Assembly (NCBI GenBank): GCA_002717365.1
Contig: PBDJ01000028.1
Location: forward strand, 1 to 57,623
Direction of reading: 5' to 3'
Source of the DNA: Acidimicrobiaceae bacterium
GTDB lineage: Bacteria > Actinomycetota > Acidimicrobiia > Acidimicrobiales > MedAcidi-G1
DNA: 57,623 nucleotides
In this document: positions 26,234-34,072 of the stretch, one piece after another
Layout: each line of letters begins with the position of its first letter
How positions within the stretch are numbered: position 1 is the first letter of the stretch
Position numbers and translations under genes: made by a program
The notes under the pieces: generated by a model
The model's input: the letters and a program-made list of their open reading frames with translations, nothing else
Databases searched by the model: none
What the model was told of the DNA's origin: nothing

Positions 26234-26989
26234 ATGACTAGTACCGAGACGACCATGGCCTACTTGGATGAGGCCCAGGTACGCGTCGATCTGGCAGCCT
26301 CTTTCCGCCTGGCGGCGGGTATGGGACTCCACGAGTCCGTGGCCAACCACTTCAGCGCCGCCGTGTCTGCTGACGGTCGACGGTTTCTGTGTAACCCAAG
26401 GTGGCGTCACTTCAGCCTGGTCCGGGCCAGCGAACTCATCCTGCTGGATGCCGATGACCCGTCCACCATGGACCGTCCGGATGCCCCGGATCCGTCGGCC
26501 TGGTGCATCCACGGGGCCATCCATGCCCGGATTCCAACGGCCCGGGCCGTGCTCCACTGCCACCCGCCATACGCTACGGCCCTGTGTGGACTGGCCGACC
26601 CGACCATTCCGCCGCTGGACCAGGCCACGGCCCGCTTCTGGGGCCGGACTGTCTACGACCAGGAGATGGCCGGTCCGCCAGACGATCCGGCCGAGGGGGC
26701 CCGGGTGGCCGAGGCCCTGGTCGGCAACTCTGTGATGATGATGGGAAACCACGGCGTGACGGTGGTCGGAGAGTCGGTGGCCCACGCCTTCGAGGACCTG
26801 TATTTCCTGGAGCGGGCCTGTCGGACCGTGGTCTTGGCTCTCAGTACAGGGCGGGAGTTGCGTCCCATGGACGACGACCTAGCCGATTCAGTGGTGCGCA
26901 TGTGGACCCGGTTCACTGACCAGGGCGTGGCCCACTTCGCCGAGTTGAAGTCTCTACTCGACCGGGACGACCCCTCCTACCGCGACTGA
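26234..26989 (+). CDS. Class II aldolase/adducin family protein
   Basis: This 251-residue protein has the class II aldolase fold. The zinc-ligand block ARAVLHCHPPYATALCGL supplies HxH, and MMGNHGVTVVGESVAHAFEDLYFLERACR supplies the third ligand region. It starts at the ATG at 26234, with GGGAG 7 nt upstream. A TATAGG -10-like box precedes it. The gene diverges from the mnh operon and leads a + strand trio with the SnoaL-like and Rieske genes. Family members cleave sugar phosphates or modify small aldols. The substrate is not evident. Confidence 0.85.
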   Translation: MTSTETTMAYLDEAQVRVDLAASFRLAAGMGLHESVANHFSAAVSADGRRFLCNPRWRHFSLVRASELILLDADDPSTMDRPDAPDPSAWCIHGAIHARIPTARAVLHCHPPYATALCGLADPTIPPLDQATARFWGRTVYDQEMAGPPDDPAEGARVAEALVGNSVMMMGNHGVTVVGESVAHAFEDLYFLERACRTVVLALSTGRELRPMDDDLADSVVRMWTRFTDQGVAHFAELKSLLDRDDPSYRD

Positions 26990-26995
26990 TGACTC

Positions 26996-27454
26996 GTGGC
27001 TGACGGGGCTGAAAAGCGGATCGCCAATCGAGCCCTGCTGGAACACGTCGTCTCGCTCTACGGCACCGACCGGGCTGGGGAGTTGGCCGGTTGCTACACA
27101 GAGGACTGGGTCCTGGAGCTGCCTTTTGGTGACCCACCCCAGTGCCTCAAGGGCGCCGGTGAGGTTCGGGACTACCTGGCTGGGCGTTCGGGCGCCTTCG
27201 TGTTCACCCTGCGGCTGACCGCCGTGCACGAGTGCGTAGACCCTGACCTCTTAGTGGCCGAGTACGAGAGCGATGGCCACGTTTCCCACAACGGGAGGCC
27301 CTACCGCAATACCTATATCGCCCTGTGGCGCTTCCGGGATGGTCGGGTCTGCGGGGTTAAGGAGTTTCCCAACCCGATGGTGGCCGCCGAGGCCCTCGCG
27401 CTAGGTCCGGTCGACGAGCGGGGGGGCGACCTTCCGGAGGACGAAGAGGAGTGA
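26996..27454 (+). CDS. SnoaL/NTF2-like fold protein
   Basis: This 152-residue protein matches the NTF2-like/SnoaL superfamily. N-terminal helices (NRALLEHVVSLYGTDRAGELAGCYTEDWVLELPFG) are followed by the curved sheet (VFTLRLTAVHECVDPDLLVAEYESDGHV...YRNTYIALWRFRDGRVCGVKEFPNP). Proteins of this fold act as isomerases, dehydratases or small-molecule binding proteins. The GTG start lies 7 nt after the aldolase stop and its stop overlaps the Rieske start as GTGA, so all three are co-translated. The acidic tail is unusual. Confidence 0.82.
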   Translation: MADGAEKRIANRALLEHVVSLYGTDRAGELAGCYTEDWVLELPFGDPPQCLKGAGEVRDYLAGRSGAFVFTLRLTAVHECVDPDLLVAEYESDGHVSHNGRPYRNTYIALWRFRDGRVCGVKEFPNPMVAAEALALGPVDERGGDLPEDEEE

Positions 27455-28227
27455 CGGCCCACCGACCGCCGTTTCCGGTCGGATGGTTCGCGGTGGCCGC
27501 CCTTGCTGATTTACCGGTCGGCGCCCTGGTGCCACTAGCCGCTTTCGGCCAGGACCTGGCTATCGGACGGACAACCGACGGGCGGGCACTGGTCACCCAC
27601 TCGTTGTGCCCCCACCTAGGAGCCAACCTGACTGCTGGCGGCCGCATCGACGAGGACCAGGTGGTCTGCCCGCAGCACGGGTGGTGCTTTGGCTACGACG
27701 GGGCCTGTACGTGGAGTGCTGGCGAGCCGACTCCCGACACGGCCCGGTTGAGGGTATGGCCGACTGTGGTGGCCGCCGACACGGTGCTGGCCTACCACGG
27801 TCGGGAAGGCGAAATCCCGTCGACTGATTCGCCGCCGGTGGTCATAGAGGGTGTGGCGCGTGTCGAGTCCCGACAGGATCATCCGGAGGACATGCTGGTA
27901 GGCCTGTTGCGGGCCGCCGGCGTGGTTAACGGCGAGGCCGACGGCGACAGTTGGTCGGCAACGGCAGGTGATGGAAACCCGATCGTGGTTTACGGCCCGG
28001 GCACCGTTGAGCACCGTGACGGAACTGGCGGGGCCTCGGTCGTTTACGTCACCCCGGTCAACGGGTTCTCGATAGCTGTGCGGTCAGCCGAACTAGATCC
28101 TTCACCCATTGTCGGTGACGGCGACCTTCCGGGCTTCCGAGACTGGTACCGCCGCTTCGACCGATCCTCGGCCCAGCGGACCCGGCCCGCCCGGTCGGGT
28201 CGCCGGGCCCGACCACGGAAGGTCTGA
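27451..28227 (+). CDS. Rieske [2Fe-2S] protein lacking a recognisable mononuclear-iron site
   Basis: This 258-residue protein has an N-terminal Rieske domain resembling those of KshA/Neverland-type oxygenases. Its cluster ligands are Cys53-x-His55 (CPHLGANL) and Cys73-x2-His76 (CPQHGWCF). The C-terminal half is short (about 150 residues) and does not contain the Asp/Glu-x-x-Asp-x2-His-x4-5-His iron motif of Rieske oxygenases. It ends in a strongly basic Arg-rich tail. It could be an electron carrier, a regulator of an oxygenase, or an oxygenase that lost its active site. It is translationally coupled to the SnoaL-like gene. Confidence 0.8.
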   Translation: MTAHRPPFPVGWFAVAALADLPVGALVPLAAFGQDLAIGRTTDGRALVTHSLCPHLGANLTAGGRIDEDQVVCPQHGWCFGYDGACTWSAGEPTPDTARLRVWPTVVAADTVLAYHGREGEIPSTDSPPVVIEGVARVESRQDHPEDMLVGLLRAAGVVNGEADGDSWSATAGDGNPIVVYGPGTVEHRDGTGGASVVYVTPVNGFSIAVRSAELDPSPIVGDGDLPGFRDWYRRFDRSSAQRTRPARSGRRARPRKV

Positions 28228-28233
28228 CCGGGT

Positions 28234-29364
28234 TCAGCCGGTCCGGCCCACGAACCCCTCCAGGCCGTAAGGGAGGTACGGGCCCACGACGAGTTGCTCC
28301 AGGACGCCAAGGCCCACCCGGTCACCCAGAGTGGCTCGCACCACGTGCTGGCAGTGCTGGTTTTCGAAGGCTTGGTCGTCCACCTCGGCTAGGTCCCACC
28401 GTTCGCCATCCATGGCCAGTTCGCCCTTCCACGCCCCGTGGCCCCACTCGGGGTGGTGGTACCCGATGCCCTTCATCCGGAAGGTGAAAAGCTTCTCCAA
28501 GCGGACCTCGTGACGGCTCCCGTCGTCGACGGCGCTGAACGCCAGGTTGGCCGAACGGACCATCCGACTGCCCTCCTCGAACTCCAGCCGGTGCTCATGG
28601 GACCGCATATGGCGAGTAGCCGGGTCCTCGATACCGGGGAGGTCGGTCAGCGTGTTGTAAGTGGGCATCAGGGCGCCGACGCTGGACAGGGGTCGGCCCT
28701 GGGCGTCTTCGAACAACTGATAGTGGAAGCAGAGATCGTCGAAGTTCAACGGGGCCCACAGGAAGAACAAGCTGTTGCGGGCCTGCGAGGCGGGAGCACC
28801 ACGGGGGTCGCCGCCGGCTAGCGGTCGAATTCCCCAAGACCGGTCCTTGGTGCCTCGTGTGGTAGCCGAGTCGAACTCCAGACGACGACCGTCAACGTCG
28901 ATCCACCCGCTCCACCGTCCCATCTGGGTGAACCGGGTGGTATCCATGGTCCGTCGGATAGCGCTGCCCCAGTGGTGCCGGGGCTCCTCGACATTGCCCG
29001 TCCGGCCCTCGAAGGTGAGATCGCAGGCGAACCCGGTCTCGTTGGGCTCCAGTACCACCTGGCAAGACTTCATGGGCTTCAACACCTCAAGCCGAAAAGG
29101 CCCCACCTGCTGGTCGGCCGGGTCCCCTTCGGCCCGACACGAGGCGTGGAAGGCGTGCTGCACGCCGTCGACGATCACGCTCAGGCCACAGTCTCGGATG
29201 CCGAGGTGCGGGTAGTAGGCGGTCCCGATTCCAAAGAATCGGTTGGCGTCGGTCGGGTAGCCGTTAAACCAGTAGCGCTCGTATACGTCGTTGTCGCTGG
29301 ACGCTGGAGTGGCGATGGGATCCGGGGTTTGGTGGATGGGGTAGTCGTCGAACCTCGAGAGCAT
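28234..29364 (-). CDS. Uncharacterised protein with a possible CrtC/AttH-like calycin fold
   Basis: This 376-residue soluble protein is rich in Trp, Tyr and His. From the ATG at 29364 it begins MLSRFDDYPIHQTPDP and contains YERYWFNGYPTD, RYWFNGY-like strands, TRFTQMGRWSGWIDVDGRR, RDRSWG-like KDRSWGIRPLAGG, and YHHPEWGHGAWKGEL. The RDxSWG-type motif and repeated beta strands recall hydroxyneurosporene synthase (CrtC)/AttH-like lipocalin-fold proteins. That is only a resemblance. It forms an operon with the acetoacetate-decarboxylase-like gene 28 nt upstream. A lipid, terpenoid or steroid ligand is a reasonable inference. Confidence 0.7.
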   Translation of the reverse strand: MLSRFDDYPIHQTPDPIATPASSDNDVYERYWFNGYPTDANRFFGIGTAYYPHLGIRDCGLSVIVDGVQHAFHASCRAEGDPADQQVGPFRLEVLKPMKSCQVVLEPNETGFACDLTFEGRTGNVEEPRHHWGSAIRRTMDTTRFTQMGRWSGWIDVDGRRLEFDSATTRGTKDRSWGIRPLAGGDPRGAPASQARNSLFFLWAPLNFDDLCFHYQLFEDAQGRPLSSVGALMPTYNTLTDLPGIEDPATRHMRSHEHRLEFEEGSRMVRSANLAFSAVDDGSRHEVRLEKLFTFRMKGIGYHHPEWGHGAWKGELAMDGERWDLAEVDDQAFENQHCQHVVRATLGDRVGLGVLEQLVVGPYLPYGLEGFVGRTG

Positions 29365-29392
29365 GGTGGTGGTCCCGTCTCGGGAACGTCGG

Positions 29393-30163
29393 CTAGGCGG
29401 CCGACCGGGGACCGCCCCGCTCACCGGGCCAGCGCGAGCCACCGATAGTGTCGGCGTACGGCCAGAAAGCGTCGGGGTCCAGCGGCCCGGCGTTGGTGAT
29501 CTCCCGCTCCTTGTGCAGGGATGTCACTAGGCGGGCTTCCATGATCTCCTCGACCGGGAGCAGTTCGGTGTACGGGTCCCAAGGGCTCTCCCGGAGTACC
29601 AGGTCGCCTTCCAGGGCCTCGACATGGATCGGCTCGCTGACCTGTCGCACGTGGACCACGTGAGGCGGGTAGTCCCACTGCCCCTCGGCTCCTCCGACGG
29701 CTCGCGAGTACTTGGTCCACCACTCATTGTGCTCAAGGTCAGTGCCGTCCGTCGGGACCTCTCCGGTGACTGTGCCCCGGTACTCCAGGAACGTATAACC
29801 CTGGTGGGTGCAGGTGGCTTCAATCCGGTCGCCCAGCCTGAAGTAGCGGATGGAACAAGGGAACTTGGGTTGTCCGTTGGTCTCGGCGCTGATGAATATG
29901 GCCGCCTCCTGGTCAATGCCGATGCCCAGCGAATACTGACCCACGACGCCGTTCCAGGAGGCGTCGACCTTGGTAGAAACGCCGTACTCGGGCTCACCGC
30001 GGATGGGAACGCAGTAGACGCCGAGGTGGACGTTAGGGCTGCCCACTGGGTCGATTCCCGGAGGGAGCAGGGCGGCCACCCGGTCCGGGTCGGTCCGGTA
30101 GGTGATGTTTAACTTTGGATGGGCGGCGATCTCGCCGGGCCTGGCAGTAGGGGCGTCGGTCAC
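29393..30163 (-). CDS. Acetoacetate decarboxylase-family protein
   Basis: The ADC-superfamily fold is seen in LNITYRTDPDRVAALLPPGI near the N-terminus and the catalytic-lysine region FISAETNGQPKFPC (ETxGxPK). The Lys that would form the Schiff base is present. Family members include decarboxylases and aldolase-dehydratases acting on keto acids. I start at the GTG at 30163 (MTDAPTARPGEIAAHPKLN), with GGAGA 4 nt upstream. The frame stays open to 30334, overlapping the small upstream gene, so a longer N-terminus is possible. It precedes the CrtC-like gene on the same strand. Confidence 0.78.
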   Translation of the reverse strand: MTDAPTARPGEIAAHPKLNITYRTDPDRVAALLPPGIDPVGSPNVHLGVYCVPIRGEPEYGVSTKVDASWNGVVGQYSLGIGIDQEAAIFISAETNGQPKFPCSIRYFRLGDRIEATCTHQGYTFLEYRGTVTGEVPTDGTDLEHNEWWTKYSRAVGGAEGQWDYPPHVVHVRQVSEPIHVEALEGDLVLRESPWDPYTELLPVEEIMEARLVTSLHKEREITNAGPLDPDAFWPYADTIGGSRWPGERGGPRSAA

Positions 30164-30248
30164 GGGGTCTCCGGTTGCTGGTCGGGGTGGGTATACAGCC
30201 TGTCCGACCTTTGGGTCCGAGGCCCAATCGGTCTTCAGCCACTGGTCG

Positions 30249-30446
30249 TTAGGTACGTCGGTGCCGCCTCTGCTTAGCAGCCAGTTGTTCGGCAATCCGG
30301 ATGTCGTTTCGTTGCACGGCTGTCTTGGCCACAACCATGACTAGTTGGACGATGGTGAAGATGATGGACAGTGCCACCAGGACCGGCCAGCCGATGACCA
30401 GTCCGACCACTAGGGCGAGTAGTCCGATGGCGGTGGAGACAATCAC
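30249..30446 (-). CDS. Small membrane protein
   Basis: This 65-residue protein has two closely spaced hydrophobic helices (STAIGLLALVVGLVIGWP and LVALSIIFTIVQLVMVVA) and a basic, glutamine- and arginine-rich cytoplasmic tail (EQLAAKQRRHRRT). It starts at a GTG preceded by TAGGGT 6 nt upstream, a leaderless arrangement. No family is recognised. It lies between the MarR gene and the decarboxylase-like gene on the same strand. Confidence 0.65.
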   Translation of the reverse strand: MIVSTAIGLLALVVGLVIGWPVLVALSIIFTIVQLVMVVAKTAVQRNDIRIAEQLAAKQRRHRRT

Positions 30447-30452
30447 GGGCGC

Positions 30453-30458
30453 ACCCTA
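30453..30458 (-). promoter_or_regulatory. Candidate -10 box (TAGGGT) for the leaderless small membrane protein gene
   Basis: On the minus strand TAGGGT ends 6 nt before the GTG at 30446. It lies in the 33-bp gap after the MarR gene, implying a separate transcript start. Confidence 0.45.
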
Positions 30459-30479
30459 CGGCATAGCCCCGGGCGGTAG

Positions 30480-30980
30480 TCAGAAGTCGCCGGCCTCTCG
30501 GCGAAGGTCGACTAGGGCGCCTTCGGCTCGGGCTAGGTCGGCTGGCGACATGCCGTCGAGGCCGAAGCCGATCTCGGCCAAGGTCTCGGCCGCCTTGACG
30601 ACTCGACGCCGTCCAGCAGGCGTGATGCAGGCCAGGGTGGTGCGCCGGTCCGTGGGGTGGGGGATCCGGTCCACGAGGCCATCGGCCTCCAGACGGTCGA
30701 CGGTGTTGGTGACACTGGTCGGGTGGACCTGAAGCCGGTCACCGACCTTACCTAGGGGTAGCGCCCCCTGGCGACTGAACCATAGGAGGGCCAGGGCTTC
30801 GAACCGGCTAAAGGTGAGGCCGAGCGGCTCAAGGGCGTTGTCGATGCGACGCAGCAGGATTTGGTGGGCCCGGGTGATTGCCGTGGCGGTAGCCATCTGA
30901 TTGGTGGCACCCCATTTGTGGGCATCCCAGTTCCGTCGGGCCTCGAAGATCGGGTCGAAGGGGAGAGGCACAACGACCAT
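30480..30980 (-). CDS. MarR-family transcriptional regulator
   Basis: This 166-residue winged-helix protein has the MarR arrangement. N-terminal helices are followed by FSRFEALALLWFSRQGALPLGKVGDRLQVHPTSVTNTVDRLEADGLVDR as the recognition region, and then PTDRRTTLACITPAGRRR as the wing. It is divergent from the acyl-CoA mutase operon with only 53 bp between starts, so it probably controls that operon and itself. No ligand can be predicted. A TACATC box lies 6 nt before its ATG. Confidence 0.9.
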   Translation of the reverse strand: MVVVPLPFDPIFEARRNWDAHKWGATNQMATATAITRAHQILLRRIDNALEPLGLTFSRFEALALLWFSRQGALPLGKVGDRLQVHPTSVTNTVDRLEADGLVDRIPHPTDRRTTLACITPAGRRRVVKAAETLAEIGFGLDGMSPADLARAEGALVDLRREAGDF

Positions 30981-30990
30981 GTTAGCGATG

Positions 30991-31012
30991 TAGTCGGTTA
31001 GCAGATAGTCGG
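30991..31012. repeat. Direct repeat TAGTCGG in the marR-icmA intergenic region
   Basis: TAGTCGG occurs at 30991-30997 and 31006-31012 (15-bp period) in the 53-bp divergent gap. It is a candidate regulator contact site for the adjacent MarR protein. It is too short to be sure. Confidence 0.3.
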
Positions 31013-31021
31013 AAGTCCTAG

Positions 31022-31027
31022 TAATAT
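31022..31027 (+). promoter_or_regulatory. Candidate -10 box (TAATAT) for leaderless icmA
   Basis: TAATAT ends 6 nt before the ATG at 31034 and there is no ribosome site. It is the box closest to the sigma-A consensus in the window. Confidence 0.6.
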
Positions 31028-31033
31028 GAGACT

Positions 31034-32614
31034 ATGACAGGGAAGACTTTCCGGACCCTGTCGGGTATCCCGGTCGAAGCCGTATACGGGGATGGACCAC
31101 TGCCCGGCGAGTTCCCGTACACCCGGGGCGTGCATCCCGACATGTACCGGTCCCGCCTCTGGACCATGCGTATGTTCGCCGGGTTCGGTACCGCCGAAGA
31201 CACCAACACCCGGTTTCGGGAACTCCTGCGATCAGGAGGCACCGGGCTGTCTACGGCCTTTGACATGCCCACCCTTATGGGCCGCGACTCGGACCACGAG
31301 TGGGCCCTGGGTGAGGTGGGCAGGGCCGGTGTCGCTGTGGACACCGTGGAAGACATGGCCGACCTGTTCGACGGGATCGACCTAGGGGCCGTCTCCACGT
31401 CCATGACCATCAACGGTCCTGCTCCCATCCTGCTTGCCATGTACGTGGTCGTGGCCGAGGAATCCGGTGTGGAGCGTTCCCGTCTGGCTGGCACGCTCCA
31501 GAACGACATCCTCAAGGAATACCAAGCCCAGAAGGAGTACCTGTTCCCGCCCCGGCCGTCGGTTCGCCTCGTTACCGATGCCATTCGGTTCACCACGGCC
31601 GAGATGCCGCGGTGGAACCCGGTATCGGTCTCCGGCTACCACATCCGGGAGGCCGGCTCCACAGCCGCTCAGGAACTGGCCTTCACTCTGGCCAACGGGT
31701 TCGCATACGTGGAGGCGGCCTGCGCCGCCGGTCTTTCGGTGGACTCCTTTGCACCGCGGCTGAGTTTCTTCTTCAACAGCCACGTGGACTTCTTTGAGGA
31801 GGTGGGTAAGTTCAGGGCTGCTCGCCGCATCTGGGCCCAGTGGATGCGTGACCGTTATGGAGCCACCGACGAGCGGAGCCTCAAGCTCCGATTCCACACC
31901 CAGACGGCCGGGGTGTCGTTGACCGCACAGCAGCCCGAGGTCAACATCGCCCGGGTGGCGCTCCAGGCGCTGGCCGGTGTGATGGGGGGCACCCAGAGCC
32001 TCCACACCGATAGCCACGACGAGGCCTTGGCTCTGCCCACCGCTGAGGCAGCTCGCATCGCCCTGCGAAGCCAACAAGTCATCGCCCACGAGACCGGTGT
32101 GGCCAGCGTGGCCGATCCGCTGGGGGGCTCTCACTACGTGGAGTGGATGACCGACGAGCTGGAACGCCGGGCCGAGGAGGTGTTCGCCCATCTGGACGAG
32201 TTGGGTGGGGGTTCGCTCCTGGAAGGTGTCTATGCCGCTATTGAGTCCGGCTGGTTCGTCGGTGAGATCGCCGACGCCTCCTACCGCTACGAGCGGGAGG
32301 TCAACGCCGGGGATCGGATCGTGGTCGGGGTCAACGCCTTCACCGAGGGCAGTGACTCCCGGCAGGCCGAACTTCTGCGCATCGGCCAGGAAACTGAAGA
32401 CCTCCAGTGCCAACGGCTAGATGCCGTTCGTCGGTCCCGGGACGATCGGGCAGTGGCCGCCTCTCTTTCCCGGGTGGCCTCAGACGCTGCCGAGCCGACC
32501 ACCAACCTCCTGCCCGCCCTCCTGGAGGCCGTCTCGGTTCGAGCCACGTTGGGCGAGGTGGTTGAGGTCCTGGAAGGTGTCTTCGGGACCTACGTGGAAC
32601 GGACCGTGGTTTGA
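31034..32614 (+). CDS. icmA: Acyl-CoA mutase large subunit, isobutyryl-CoA mutase type
   Basis: This is a B12-dependent acyl-CoA mutase catalytic subunit of 526 residues without its own cobalamin domain. The TIM-barrel blocks are RSRLWTMRMFAGFGTAEDTN, GLSTAFDMPTLMGRDSDH and LQNDILKEYQAQKEY. The two substrate-selecting positions are Phe48 and Gln166, 118 residues apart. Methylmalonyl-CoA mutase has Tyr89/Arg207, hydroxyisobutyryl-CoA mutase Ile90/Gln208, and isobutyryl-CoA mutase Phe80/Gln198. The pattern therefore fits n-butyryl-CoA/isobutyryl-CoA interconversion. The size and split subunits resemble Streptomyces IcmA/IcmB. It is followed directly by the B12 subunit and MeaB. Confidence 0.85.
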   Translation: MTGKTFRTLSGIPVEAVYGDGPLPGEFPYTRGVHPDMYRSRLWTMRMFAGFGTAEDTNTRFRELLRSGGTGLSTAFDMPTLMGRDSDHEWALGEVGRAGVAVDTVEDMADLFDGIDLGAVSTSMTINGPAPILLAMYVVVAEESGVERSRLAGTLQNDILKEYQAQKEYLFPPRPSVRLVTDAIRFTTAEMPRWNPVSVSGYHIREAGSTAAQELAFTLANGFAYVEAACAAGLSVDSFAPRLSFFFNSHVDFFEEVGKFRAARRIWAQWMRDRYGATDERSLKLRFHTQTAGVSLTAQQPEVNIARVALQALAGVMGGTQSLHTDSHDEALALPTAEAARIALRSQQVIAHETGVASVADPLGGSHYVEWMTDELERRAEEVFAHLDELGGGSLLEGVYAAIESGWFVGEIADASYRYEREVNAGDRIVVGVNAFTEGSDSRQAELLRIGQETEDLQCQRLDAVRRSRDDRAVAASLSRVASDAAEPTTNLLPALLEAVSVRATLGEVVEVLEGVFGTYVERTVV

Positions 32615-33021
32615 TGTCCGGCGATTCCCCAATCCGGGTCGTGCTTGCCAAGTTGGGACTGGACGGGCACGACCGGGGCCTGAAGGTGGTGGCCCGGATA
32701 CTGCGAGATGCCGGCATGGAGGTCATCTACCTAGGTCTCCGCCAGACCACCGAGACCATCGTGGACGCTGTGGAGCAGGAGGATGCCGACGTGGTGGGCA
32801 TTTCCATGCTTAATGCCGGCCACCTAACCCTGGGACCCCGAATAGTCGACGCCCTGGCCGACGCCGGGCTGGACGTCCCGGTGGTGATTGGCGGGATCGT
32901 GCCCGACGAAGACCGTCAGGCCCTTGCCGATGCCGGGGTAGCCGGGGTTCTCGGCCCGGGAGCCCCGGCCGAGGAGGTGGTGGCCGGTATTCGGGACGCG
33001 GTGGCCACCCACGGCTGGTGA
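32614..33021 (+). CDS. icmB: Acyl-CoA mutase cobalamin-binding small subunit
   Basis: This 135-residue B12-binding domain has the base-off motif LDGHDRGLKVVAR (DxHxxG with the cobalt-ligating His), GISMLNAGH and VVIGGIVP. The length matches the IcmB-type small subunit. The ATG overlaps the icmA stop by one base (TGATG), giving tight translational coupling and equimolar subunits. A TTG three bases upstream is not needed. Confidence 0.93.
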   Translation: MSGDSPIRVVLAKLGLDGHDRGLKVVARILRDAGMEVIYLGLRQTTETIVDAVEQEDADVVGISMLNAGHLTLGPRIVDALADAGLDVPVVIGGIVPDEDRQALADAGVAGVLGPGAPAEEVVAGIRDAVATHGW

Positions 33022-34022
33022 GCAGGGGATCCTCCCAGGAGCCACCTATGGTCGGTAACCGAACTGTTACCCAGCTGGTCGCTGCCGCACGGGGTGGCGA
33101 ACGCCGGGCAACGGCACGGCTCTTGACCCTGGTCGAACAGGGCGGCCAGCTGGCCGATGAGGTGGCCGGGGCCACCCACCAACTGGTCGACAACGCCCAT
33201 GTGGTGGGTGTGACCGGTCCACCGGGGGCCGGGAAGTCCACTCTGACTGCCGCCCTCACCACCCTGCTAGCCGATCGGGGCCGTCGCCCGGCGGTGCTGG
33301 CCGTCGATCCCTCATCTCCCCTCACCGGGGGCGCCATCCTGGGTGACCGGGTCCGGATGGTCGAGGCCACTGCGGCCGGCGTTTTCATTCGCTCCATGGC
33401 CACTCGCGGTCACGCTGGGGGTTTGGCTCTCGCCGTTCCCGGCATGGTCCGGGTGCTGGACGCCGCAGGTTTCGACCCGGTGGTGGTGGAAACGGTGGGC
33501 GTAGGCCAGGTGGAGGTCGATGTAGCTGCAGCGGCCGACACCGTCCTGGTGGTTGTCACTCCGGGCATGGGCGACGCTGTACAAGCCAACAAAGCCGGTC
33601 TGCTGGAGGTGGCCGACCTGTTCGCCGTTAACAAGTCGGATCAGCCCAATGCCGCTGATGCTCGTCGTGACCTAGAGCTTATGTTGGACCTCTCCGACCT
33701 GACCGGCCACAGACGGGCTGGACTTCCGGAGCGCCCCACCATCGTGTCCACGGTGGCCACCACCGGTGGAGGGGTGGAAGAGCTAGCCGGGGCCGTGGAC
33801 GACCATCTGGAGGCTCTGAGATCCAGCGAGTCTCTGGCCGTCCGGCGTCAAGATCGTCGGAGCGTCGAGGTTCGCTCCCGGCTGGACCACCTCCTCCTGG
33901 AAGCCTCCGCAGCCGCCGTAGCGTTGGCATCAGTCGACGGGTCGGCGGATGGGGAAGCTCCGGGTGCAACGGCCAAACGACTGGCCGACCACCTGCTAGG
34001 CGGACCCGACCACACACGGTGA
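33018..34022 (+). CDS. meaB: MeaB/ArgK-family GTPase, chaperone of the acyl-CoA mutase
   Basis: This 334-residue G3E GTPase has a Walker A motif VTGPPGAGKSTL, the DPSSPLTGGAILGDRVRM block, ETVGVGQVEVDV and the base-specificity motif NKSD. MeaB proteins gate loading of adenosylcobalamin and protect the mutase from inactivation. The GTG start overlaps the icmB stop as GTGA. The presence of a dedicated chaperone in the same operon supports a working B12 enzyme rather than a relic. Confidence 0.93.
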   Translation: MSRGSSQEPPMVGNRTVTQLVAAARGGERRATARLLTLVEQGGQLADEVAGATHQLVDNAHVVGVTGPPGAGKSTLTAALTTLLADRGRRPAVLAVDPSSPLTGGAILGDRVRMVEATAAGVFIRSMATRGHAGGLALAVPGMVRVLDAAGFDPVVVETVGVGQVEVDVAAAADTVLVVVTPGMGDAVQANKAGLLEVADLFAVNKSDQPNAADARRDLELMLDLSDLTGHRRAGLPERPTIVSTVATTGGGVEELAGAVDDHLEALRSSESLAVRRQDRRSVEVRSRLDHLLLEASAAAVALASVDGSADGEAPGATAKRLADHLLGGPDHTR

Positions 34023-34058
34023 ATCCCTCGGAGTGCCGTTACGTTCGGGGGCCGTCGT

Positions 34059-34064
34059 TAGGCT
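34059..34064 (+). promoter_or_regulatory. Candidate -10 box (TAGGCT) for a leaderless gtrA-type gene
   Basis: TAGGCT ends 8 nt before the GTG at 34073. It helps to choose that start over the GTG at 34019. Confidence 0.4.
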
Positions 34065-34072
34065 GGGGCGCC

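Noticed and set aside
26234-30980. Genomic island or mobile element around the catabolic neighbourhood
   Set aside because: No integrase, transposase, flanking repeats or tRNA junction is visible, and base composition looks like the rest of the window.
31382-32413. A 343-codon antisense open frame across the mutase gene
   Set aside because: It is the mirror of a GC-rich conserved gene; the opposite strand carries unmistakable mutase motifs and the antisense protein has no recognisable domain.
31034-32614. Methylmalonyl-CoA mutase as the first assignment
   Set aside because: The selectivity positions are Phe/Gln rather than Tyr/Arg, which fits isobutyryl-CoA mutase better.
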